Assembly: GCA_030150595.1 (NCBI GenBank)
Contig: JASLFQ010000169.1
Coordinates: forward strand, 1 to 8,300
DNA: 8,300 nt
Direction: 5' to 3'
Source of the DNA: Aquirhabdus sp.
GTDB taxonomy: Bacteria > Pseudomonadota > Gammaproteobacteria > Pseudomonadales > Moraxellaceae
Made by a program: the position numbers and the translations under genes. Under the pieces are notes generated by a model. The model was not told where the DNA came from and did no database searches. It worked only from the letters and a program-made list of their open reading frames with translations. This document shows, one piece after another, positions 1 through 7,100 of the stretch (position 1 is its first letter; each line of letters begins with the position of its first letter).

Positions 1-198
1 ATAAATAACACGTCCAGCCATATCGTCAGGCGATAGGCCACGATAAGTCCACACCACGCTAATCACGGGAATTTTGATGTCTGGAAAAATATCAGTTGGC
101 GTCTGCGTGGCAGCAAGTGGACCAATGATGAGAATCAGCAATGCCATGACGACAAATGTATAAGGTCGCTGCAGCGCAATTCTAACAATCCATAACAT
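1..198 (-). CDS. RND efflux permease, N-terminal fragment (cut by window edge)
   Basis: This reading frame is open from an ATG at 198-196 to base 1, giving the first 66 residues of a longer protein. It starts MLWIVRIALQRPYTF and continues with a hydrophobic stretch at about residues 14-30, the first membrane helix. Next comes TPTDIFPDIKIPVISVVW (about residues 34-50), the typical opening of the first periplasmic porter domain of RND permeases, followed by GLSPDDMAGRV. Known RND permeases of this kind are inner-membrane proton antiporters of roughly 1000 residues that export drugs or other small molecules. A GGAG ribosome-binding site (complement of 208-211) lies 9 bases before the ATG and supports this start. 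The sequence differs clearly from the permease at 4192-7233, so this is a second RND system rather than a duplicate. Its adaptor and channel genes would lie to the left. Substrate unknown. Confidence 0.9.
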   Translation of the reverse strand, partial: MLWIVRIALQRPYTFVVMALLILIIGPLAATQTPTDIFPDIKIPVISVVWTYRGLSPDDMAGRVIY

Positions 199-254
199 CT
201 GCGTATTCTCCGAGAAGTAAACGGTGATTTGTCAGGGCAGCGTCTAGCATAGAG

Positions 255-324
255 TTGCACCTACTCAACAATGACATAGGCGTTTTGCACCTATGTCATT
301 TAATAATGTTCATCTTGTCATAGG
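255..324. promoter_or_regulatory. Repeat cluster upstream of left RND gene, candidate operator
   Basis: The core is a perfect inverted repeat: AATGACATAGG (270-280), a 9-base spacer, then CCTATGTCATT (290-300). TTGCACCTA occurs at 255-263 and again at 285-293, exactly 30 bp apart. A further copy of the TGTCAT half-site at 316-321 lies 22 bp from the one at 294-299. Neither strand has a T-run after the hairpin, so it does not look like an intrinsic terminator. The cluster ends about 57 bp before the left permease start codon, a usual place for a regulator-binding site. The motif differs from the palindrome at 1460-1480, so the TetR protein encoded here is not the obvious ligand. The repeats are seen directly; the operator role is inferred. 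Confidence 0.5.
270..300. repeat. Perfect 11-bp inverted repeat with 9-bp spacer
   Basis: The arms at 270-280 and 290-300 are exact reverse complements. Pairing fails immediately outside the arms (C269/T301) and immediately inside them (C281/A289), so the 11-bp limit is sharp. Spacing between arm centres is 20 bp, about two helical turns, which would put both half-sites on the same DNA face for a dimeric regulator. It could instead form an RNA hairpin if transcribed. Confidence 0.85.
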
Positions 325-724
325 ATTATTTAAGTTTCGAGTTACAAAGCCGTCATGTTGTTATGAGTGCTTGTTGATCTGCATGATGTATGTTCGTAAT
401 TACACGATTGTTATCAAATAATATTATTTTCTTTGATTGATATTATTAGCGCTTTATTCTGAGATTGGTCAAGGTTTAGCTTTAAAAATTCATCATCTAA
501 ATATTGATGGTTTTACTCTTCAAAGCGTTAGTTGGGTTCATGAGAGTGGTTCGATAATTTTTTTGTCAGAATCGTATTCAAGTAGACAACACAAACATCT
601 TCTTCACGCTAAGATGAGTTGCATTGGTTTTTTTAACCTGAAGTAAAAGTATTCAGAAGATTGAAGTGTGTTTTTATCTAAGTCAAGGTGACTAGAACAC
701 AGGAAAGAGGTATTGAATGACGTA

Positions 725-1429
725 TCAAGTTTTTATTTGATAACGGAGCAGAAATATTTTTAAGTTTCGTTCAATACGAGCATTGTCTTCTTCAGCCGTG
801 GTTTTACCTAAACCCAGCAATATTTTTAGATAATTAGAATTATGAAATAACGCGAGGAACTCGTCTGCAGCAATCGATGCATCATCAATATTTAATGATC
901 TGGCTTTATGGGCTGCACGTAAATAACAGGCAACTTGATCTAATAAACGTTGCGGGCCAAGTTCATAGAAACTACCACAAAGCTCACGTAATTCAAGATC
1001 AGCCGATTCCGCCATTGAAATTAATGTCCGATAGCAACCTGTTGCAATTTCATCATTCTGTAGTGCAATGAATTTTAAGGCGATATAGCGTAAAGCATCC
1101 TGTGGAACTTTAGGGTCAAAGACCTGAGATGAATCAAATTCAAAAACAGCATCTACTTTGGCACTAATACACGCCTCAAATAATTTCTTTTTCGATGGAA
1201 AGTATTTATAAATCGTTACTTTACTGACACCAGAGAGTTTGCCAATCGTGTCCATACTGGTGCGTTCATAGCCTAGAGTAGAAAACTGAGCACTCGCAAT
1301 CGTGATGACTTTAAGCATCCGTTCTGGATCTCTCGGCCGTCCGCGTGTGATGACTGGCTGTGAGTCATCAGTGTTTGGTGATATTTCCTGACACTTGATT
1401 TGACTATTAACCTGACTTTGGACAGTCAT
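725..1429 (-). CDS. TetR/AcrR-family transcriptional regulator, probable pump repressor
   Basis: The product is 234 residues. The N-terminal DNA-binding domain starts at the RGRPRDPER stretch (residues 29-37). Its helix-turn-helix is at about 58-77, in SMDTIGKLSGVSKVTIYKYF, which is typical of TetR proteins. The rest (about 85-234) is a mostly helical ligand-binding and dimerisation region, as usual for the family. TetR repressors bind palindromic operators as dimers and release them on binding a small molecule. The gene is divergent from the pump operon with 61 bp between them, and that gap contains a good palindrome, so control of the pump and of itself is likely. The ATG at 1429 is supported by AGAGG (complement of 1440-1444), 10 bases upstream. 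About 28 polar residues precede the usual domain start, longer than in many relatives. No clear terminator follows the gene. Its ligand is unknown, and activation rather than repression is possible but less usual. Confidence 0.92.
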   Translation of the reverse strand: MTVQSQVNSQIKCQEISPNTDDSQPVITRGRPRDPERMLKVITIASAQFSTLGYERTSMDTIGKLSGVSKVTIYKYFPSKKKLFEACISAKVDAVFEFDSSQVFDPKVPQDALRYIALKFIALQNDEIATGCYRTLISMAESADLELRELCGSFYELGPQRLLDQVACYLRAAHKARSLNIDDASIAADEFLALFHNSNYLKILLGLGKTTAEEDNARIERNLKIFLLRYQIKT

Positions 1430-1432
1430 GAC

Positions 1433-1460
1433 TTGACAACCTCTAAATATTATATATGAT
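1433..1460 (+). promoter_or_regulatory. Near-consensus sigma-70 promoter of the pump operon
   Basis: A perfect -35 box TTGACA (1433-1438) is followed after 16 bases by TATGAT (1455-1460), one mismatch from the -10 consensus. Transcription would start near 1467, giving a leader of about 24 bases before the ATG at 1491. The -35 box overlaps the upstream region of the TetR gene just before its start codon, so the divergent transcription units share this DNA. A promoter this close to consensus suggests strong expression once repression is lifted. Confidence 0.75.
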
Positions 1461-1480
1461 TTACTGTACAGTATAGTAAA
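1460..1480. promoter_or_regulatory. Palindromic operator, probable TetR-family binding site
   Basis: TACTGTACAGTA (1462-1473) is a perfect 12-bp palindrome. A second, overlapping symmetry pairs TTTACT (1460-1465) with AGTAAA (1475-1480) across 9 bases. The palindrome starts two bases after the plus-strand -10 box and covers the predicted start point near 1467, so a bound protein should block RNA polymerase. It also covers a possible -10 box of the divergent TetR gene. Position and symmetry fit a TetR operator; that the neighbouring regulator binds here is inferred. Confidence 0.7.
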
Positions 1481-1498
1481 CTAATAAAAGATGAGCAA
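1470..1498 (-). promoter_or_regulatory. Candidate promoter of the TetR gene
   Basis: Reading the minus strand, TTGCTC (complement of 1493-1498) is followed after 17 bases by TATACT (complement of 1470-1475). Transcription would start near 1463 and leave a leader of about 34 bases. The -10 box lies inside the palindromic operator, which would allow autorepression. The -35 box matches poorly and lies within the first codons of the channel gene. An alternative -10 box, TATAAT (complement of 1449-1454), matches consensus exactly. However, it has no good -35 box, and its start point near 1442 would fall within the gene's ribosome-binding site. Confidence 0.35.
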
Positions 1499-3005
1499 TG
1501 TTGCTATGGTTGAGCATATTCAATACTCAAAAGGAGTGCGGCATACGCTAGTGTATATGGCTCTCGTGGGACTGAGCGCATGCAGTGCTATTCCTTCTTA
1601 TAGTATACATTCAAGTGTCGCACTACCAACGACCTTTGATACACAAGCACACGCTTCGGCTACGAATGAAGTCGATACCCAGTGGTGGTATGCATTCAAA
1701 GATCCCCAGCTAGCACAATTAATCAATCGCGCTGCCGCGGCTAATTTTGATGTGCGCACTGCTGTTGAGCGAGTGAATGAGGCGCGTGCAAGCACTGCGA
1801 GTATTAATGCCGCTTTGCTACCCACCGTCAATCTCACTGGATCGGTGGGGGAAAATCGCACTGGTTTACCTGATTACGTCAAGAATTTGGGAAATCCTGA
1901 TACACAGTTTCGCCGTATTGCTGTCGAGCCAAGTTGGAATCTTGATCTGTTTGGTGGCATTCGCGCTGCCAAGAATGCGGCACTTCTTGATCAAGAGGCC
2001 GCAGTATGGGGGGTGGCTGGTGCACGTTTAAACGCGATTAGCGAAACTGCCCGACAGTACTTTATCTATCAAAGCTTACTGGAAAGAAGACGTCTGAATC
2101 AGGAGTTGTTTGCGACGGAACAGCAAAGCTTACTCCTTGCGCAGCATTTATCACGTGAAGGTATGTATAGCGACATTGATCTAAACCGTATTCAAGCCGA
2201 TTTGTTAAACATTCAAAGCTCACTGCCTAGTCTCAACGCTGCTTTAGTTTCCACACAAAATCAAATTGCTTTGCTGACGGCAACACCACCTCAGCAGATG
2301 CAACTGCAACCTAATGCAGCGGTACTGTCATCTAAGCCTTTAATTGATCCAATTCCAACGGGTATGCCAGCGGATTTACTGACCAGACGCCCTGATATTC
2401 AAGCTGCGGAAAAGCAAGTTGCGGCAGAAAATGCCCGCTTGGGACAAGCAAAAGCCAATCGTTTCCCGCAGCTTTTTCTAAGCACTGTCTTTGGTGATCA
2501 AGCACTGACCTTGAATCATTTAGCTTTGGCACCTTCCTTTTATACCAATACAGCATTGGCTTTTACCGCCCCGATATTTGATGGCGGGCGCATTAAAGCC
2601 GGAATAGATAATCAGCAGGCCAAGCGATCAGAGGCGGTCATTAATTACGACAAGACCGTCTTAACCGCGCTAAATCAGGTCGAGAATGCCTTGGCTGCCC
2701 GTCATGGTGAGCAGGATCAATTGGTGATGTTAGAAGGTATTCAACAACAACGACAGCAATCCGAGCAGCATGCGAAAGCAATGATTGCTGAAGGACAAAT
2801 TAGTCGTTTGCAATTGCTGGATATCCAACGTGCGCAGCTATCCGCCAACATGGCAGTGGTTGATAACCAGCAACAGAATGCGCTTTATACCATTGATGTT
2901 TATAGCGCATTGGGTGGGGGTTGGCAGTCTTTTCAACCCGAAGCATCACAACCGAATACAACGACATCTCATCAAACCCTATCCAGTCAATCAACGAGTC
3001 GCTGA
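1491..3005 (+). CDS. Outer-membrane efflux channel lipoprotein (OprM/NodT family)
   Basis: The product is 504 residues, the usual size for this family. It forms the trimeric outer-membrane exit duct of tripartite pumps. A signal peptide with basic residues at K14 and R17 leads to the lipobox LSAC ending at Cys31, so the mature protein should be lipid-anchored. Family hallmarks are visible: QWWYAFKDPQLAQLI (64-78), WNLDLFGGIR (149-158), PADLLTRRPDIQAAE (293-307) and APIFDGGRIKAG (360-371). They fall in the two repeated outer-membrane efflux domains. The tail after about residue 480 is rich in Ser, Thr and Gln. It is the first gene of a three-gene pump operon, with the adaptor starting 2 bp after its stop. 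The ATG at 1491 lacks a good ribosome-binding site, and a start at Met6 (1506) would also keep the signal peptide. AGGAG at 1532-1536 is poorly spaced for later starts. Confidence 0.95.
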   Translation: MSNVAMVEHIQYSKGVRHTLVYMALVGLSACSAIPSYSIHSSVALPTTFDTQAHASATNEVDTQWWYAFKDPQLAQLINRAAAANFDVRTAVERVNEARASTASINAALLPTVNLTGSVGENRTGLPDYVKNLGNPDTQFRRIAVEPSWNLDLFGGIRAAKNAALLDQEAAVWGVAGARLNAISETARQYFIYQSLLERRRLNQELFATEQQSLLLAQHLSREGMYSDIDLNRIQADLLNIQSSLPSLNAALVSTQNQIALLTATPPQQMQLQPNAAVLSSKPLIDPIPTGMPADLLTRRPDIQAAEKQVAAENARLGQAKANRFPQLFLSTVFGDQALTLNHLALAPSFYTNTALAFTAPIFDGGRIKAGIDNQQAKRSEAVINYDKTVLTALNQVENALAARHGEQDQLVMLEGIQQQRQQSEQHAKAMIAEGQISRLQLLDIQRAQLSANMAVVDNQQQNALYTIDVYSALGGGWQSFQPEASQPNTTTSHQTLSSQSTSR

Positions 3006-3007
3006 TC

Positions 3008-4195
3008 ATGAATTTTGCCTATTCTTTTAATTCGCGCCTAACCATGATGCAGTCTACTGTGGTTGTTTTATTTGTTGTCAGTAGCGTGGGTTGTAGTAAA
3101 CCAGAAACGCCACAGACAAAATTAACGCCGGTCTTAGTGACCACGATCAATCCATCGGAAGGCCAAGATCAACGTCGCTTTACCGCAACCATTTCGCCGC
3201 GTTACCAAACGGCTTTGAGCTTTCGCGCCAGTGGTAAAGTCGTGGAGCGTCTGGTCGAAGTTGGGCAGACTGTACATAGTGGGCAGGTTCTCGCCCGTCT
3301 AGATCCTCTGGACTACAGTCTGGCTGCCAAAGCCGCCCAGGACCAATTACGTGCAGCACAAGCCGATGCAAAGCAAGCGGTGAGTGATGAAGCGCGCTTG
3401 CGTCGTTTGATGGCAGACGGTTCGGTAGGTGCGGCTGATCATGAGCGGCAGAAAACCCGTGCTGAATCCGCGCTCGCATTACAATCCCAAGCCCAGCAAA
3501 ATCTTGATCTGGCTAATAACCGATTAAATTATACGACTCTAACCGCGCCAAATGCAGGTGTGATTACTGATCTTAATTTTGAGGTCGGGCAGAACATAGC
3601 TGAAGGTGCGCCTGTTGCGCATCTTTCGCAGCAAGGTGTGATGGAGGTTGTTTTTGATGTGCCTGAAGATTTGGTGAATCAACTTGCCAGCTGGCATGCC
3701 CAAGCGCGCTTATCGACCGCAGATGCATCACTGACCGATTTGAGTTTACGGGAAGTCTCACCTGCTGCAACAGAGCCGAGTAAGACCTTTCAAGCCAAAT
3801 ATCGCATCGTAGGGTCGAATCAAGCACAAGCAGATTTGAAACAAGGCACAAACGTTGATCTGATCTTAATGCATTCACAGTCCACTCAGATGGTGAAACT
3901 TCCTGCGAGTGCATTACAGCAAAATACTGATCATCCTTTTGTTTGGGTACTCAGCGGTGCGCATGGATTGAAACAGCAGCCAGTACATGTCGAAAAATAT
4001 AGTAATGATGACGTCTGGCTTAGTGGTCTACAGGATGGCATGCGTGTGGTGACTGCTGGGGTACAAAAGTTAGATGCTGGCTTGCAAATCGATCCCATTG
4101 AACGTGTCGAAAACGGCGCGAGTCATGACCCTGCTTATGGCGAATCAGTAGCGATGCAAAGTGCTGCTGTAACCACGACAGGGGCTCATCAATGA
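3008..4195 (+). CDS. Periplasmic adaptor (membrane fusion protein) of RND pump
   Basis: The product is 395 residues from the ATG at 3008. It links the permease to the outer-membrane channel. A hydrophobic leader (about 17-28) ends at Cys29 in SSVGC, a likely lipoprotein signal. It is atypical because Ser rather than Leu, Val or Ile sits at position -3. The family layout is visible in order: first lipoyl half (about 71-103, with ASGKVVERLVEVGQTV), an Ala/Gln-rich helical hairpin (about 104-172), second lipoyl half (LTAPNAGVITDLNFEVGQ, 178-195), a beta-barrel (about 210-290) and a membrane-proximal domain (about 295-365). The frame stays open upstream to a TTG at 2921, but that would overlap the channel gene by 85 bp and leave no N-terminal signal peptide. 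The ATG at 3008 has GAG at 2996-2998 in suitable position. The stop overlaps the permease start as ATGA, indicating translational coupling. Confidence 0.93.
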   Translation: MNFAYSFNSRLTMMQSTVVVLFVVSSVGCSKPETPQTKLTPVLVTTINPSEGQDQRRFTATISPRYQTALSFRASGKVVERLVEVGQTVHSGQVLARLDPLDYSLAAKAAQDQLRAAQADAKQAVSDEARLRRLMADGSVGAADHERQKTRAESALALQSQAQQNLDLANNRLNYTTLTAPNAGVITDLNFEVGQNIAEGAPVAHLSQQGVMEVVFDVPEDLVNQLASWHAQARLSTADASLTDLSLREVSPAATEPSKTFQAKYRIVGSNQAQADLKQGTNVDLILMHSQSTQMVKLPASALQQNTDHPFVWVLSGAHGLKQQPVHVEKYSNDDVWLSGLQDGMRVVTAGVQKLDAGLQIDPIERVENGASHDPAYGESVAMQSAAVTTTGAHQ

Positions 4196-7100
4196 AATCG
4201 TTTAATCTGTCGTTATGGGCTGTACAGCATCGGGCGCTAGTTTTATTTTTGATTATTAGTAGCTTAATTGGCGGGATAGTATCGTTTAATAAATTGGGTC
4301 GTTCAGAAGATCCGACCTTTGATATTCCCGCGATTTCCATTACCGTTGCTTGGCCAGGCGCAACAGCACAGCAAGTTCAAGATCAGGTCATCAACCCAAT
4401 AGAGGCAAAACTACAAGAGATCGATGGTTTTTACTATACCCGAACTTTCTCGCGCCAAGGGTATGGTGGCATTTTCTTATCGATGCAAGGCGGGATGACT
4501 AGTGCGCAATTGCATGAAGCATGGTATCAGGCACGTAAAAAAATAGGTGATATTCGCAGTAGCTTACCTGCTGGCGTAATGGATCCTTCGATTAATGATG
4601 AGTATTCAGATGTCTATACCGCGTTATTTGCGATTCAATCCAACGATTTATCGCCTGCCGAAGTACTCGATAATGCCGAGTTAATTAAGCGTCAATTACA
4701 GCATGTTCCTGACATTAAAAAAGTCGATATCCTCGGTCAGCAGGAGGAAAAAATCTATGTCGAGTTTTCCAGTAAGCGGTTTGCTGCTTTAGGCATTAAC
4801 CCTCAAACCATTTATAGCGCGTTGCAACAGCAAAACAATATCAATCCAGCGGGTATGACGGATACTCACTCGGATCGGGTATTTGTCCGAGTCGATGGTG
4901 CTTATCATACGGTTGCTGATGTCGCCAATACCTCGATTAACGCAGGTGGACATTTATTAAAATTATCCGATATTGCGACAGTGAAGAGTGGCTATCTTGA
5001 TCCTGCTAATTATACGGTGCGTTATCAAGGACGACCTGCTCTGACTATTGGTGTGACCATGCAGCCTGCTGCGAATATCATTACGTTTGGTCATAATTTA
5101 GATTCAGCTATTGCGACCATCAAACAACAGATGCCACTGGGTCTAGAGATTACTAAGTACGATGATCAACCCAAAATCGTAGGCGATTCAGTGTGGGAAT
5201 TTGAACGTTCATTCATTGAAGCGCTAGTGATTGTCCTCATCGTTTCTTTTTTATCGCTAGGCTTTCGTTCGGGTTTAGTGGTTGCAGCTTCGGTGCCTTT
5301 GGTTTTAGCCATAGTCGCTATCGCGATGTATTTTAAAGGATGGAATCTGGATCGTATTTCCTTGGGATCACTGATCATTGCTTTGGGTTTATTGGTTGAT
5401 GATGCGATTATCGCTGTTGAACTGATGTCCATTAAGATGGCGCAGGGCTGGGATAAGATCAAGGCTGCAACTTTTGCCTATAGTTCTACTGCATTTCCGA
5501 TGTTGACCGGAACCTTAATTACGGTTGCTGGATTCATGCCTGTGGGTTTTGCACATTCCAATGCAGGGCAATATGCGGGCGGTATTTTCTGGATATTGGG
5601 CACAGCACTGATCGCTTCATGGCTGGTGGCGGTGATCTTTACACCTTATTTGGGCGTCGTTCTTTTATCCGATCAACCGACCAAAGCGCATGATCCCTAT
5701 GATCGTCCTTTATTTAAGCGTTTACGTCGTCTCATTGCTTATTGTGTCGATTATAAATGGTGGGTGATCGGAGGGAGTTTCGCATGTTTTGTGATTGCGA
5801 TCGCGGGAATGTCTTTGGTGCAAAATCAATTCTTCCCTACAACCTCGCGTAATGAGTTGATTGTCGAGTTGCGTATGCGGCAAGGGTCTTCTTTCGTTGC
5901 GACGCAAAATGAGGTGATCAAATTAGAAAAGGTGCTGGCAAATAATCGCGATGTAACCCATGTGACATCTTATACAGGGGGCGGCGCAGCACGATTCTTT
6001 TTGTCACTTCAACCTGAATTACCGAATGCGGGTTTTGCTCAAATTGTCGTATTGACTCCCGATATGGCGGCGCGTGAACGAGTACGCAGCCAGTTACTCA
6101 AAATCTTTAATGACAATATTCAGTTCCCCTTAGCACGTGGTCGCGTACAGCGTCTGGAGTTTGGTCCCCCAGTCGGTTTTCCTGTCCAGTTCCGTGTGGT
6201 TGGTTCTGATCCTGAGAAAGTCCGTGGTATTGCCGATCAGGTTTTGGCGACAGTCAAACAAAGTCCGCTTGTTCGGGATACCCAATTAGAGTGGGGTGAA
6301 AAAGTCCGTACAGTCCATATCCATGTCAACCAGGACAAGGCACGTTTGTTAGGTATTAGCAGCCATGATATTGCTAATACCGTACAAACGCTGCTGGATG
6401 GTTTACCCGTGACTCAAATTCCACATGGGGAAACTCAGATTGATGTGGTGATGCGTGCTCTGCCACAAGAGCGGGGCGCTATAGACGATTTAGCGGATGT
6501 GACATTGCCCAGCACTAGTGGGGCACTTGTGCCGCTTTCACAAGTCGCGACCGTCAGCTATGACGAAGAAGATCCTGTGTTGTGGCGTCGTAGTCGTGAG
6601 ATTAATTTAAGCGTGATGAGCGATCTCGCTGATGGTGTGCAGGCGCCGTATGCCAGTGACAAAATCATGCAGACACTGACGCCTATTATTAAGCAACTTC
6701 CCGCAGGCTATCGTATTGAAGAGGGTGGAGCTGTAGAAGAGAACGACATTGCCAATGCAGCCATCGCAAAGATTCTTCCTGTGATGTTGTTAGTGACTTT
6801 ACTCTTACTGATGATGCAATTGCATAGTTTTGCCAAAACGACGATGGTGTTTTTGACGGCCCCACTGGGAATGATTGGCGTCGTGCCTGCATTGTTGGTA
6901 TTTAATGCACCTTTTGGGTTTGTTGCTTTGATTGGTGTGATTGCGCTTTCAGGCATGGTGATGCGTAACTCGGTGATCTTGGTCGATCAGATCGATCACG
7001 ATATCGCCGCAGGGCAATCACCCGCCCAAGCGATTATCGAGGCAACCATTCGCCGTTCCCGTCCTGTCGTTTTGACGGCGCTAACCGCTTTCTTGGCGAT

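Larger units (their letters stand above)
199..724. other. AT-rich intergenic region without a convincing gene
   Basis: This 526-bp stretch lies between the start of the left permease and the stop of the TetR gene. It is much richer in A+T than the pump genes: 421-480 has 17 G/C in 60 bases, while 3241-3300 inside the adaptor gene has 36. It contains the repeat cluster at 255-324 (listed separately) and a perfect 14-bp AT palindrome, AAATAATATTATTT, at 416-429. It also contains weak inverted repeats at 678-695 and 723-742. The second of these, TATCAA/TTGATA, overlaps the TetR stop codon, but no T-run follows it in the direction of tetR transcription. A 69-codon frame at 437-646 begins with TTG, has no ribosome-binding site and resembles nothing I recognise. 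It could be chance or the remains of a lost gene. Confidence 0.6.

Noticed and set aside
437..646. 69-codon plus-strand frame starting with TTG
   Set aside because: It has no ribosome-binding site, starts right after an in-frame stop, uses AT-driven codons and matches no family I recognise. It is kept only as a possible remnant within the intergenic entry.
678..742. Terminator after the TetR gene
   Set aside because: CTAAGTC/GACTAG has a bulge and TATCAA/TTGATA is a short AT stem overlapping the stop codon. Neither is followed by T residues in the tetR direction.
2921..3007. Upstream TTG start that would lengthen the adaptor by 29 residues
   Set aside because: It would overlap the channel gene by 85 bp and bury the signal peptide. 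The ATG at 3008 gives a normal leader and a 2-bp gap after the channel stop.
5398..5403. Heavy-metal (CusA/CzcA-type) permease suggested by the channel-first gene order
   Set aside because: The relay motif is GLLVDDAIIAVE with two Asp, the drug-type form, and no methionine-rich or His-rich metal-binding tract was seen.
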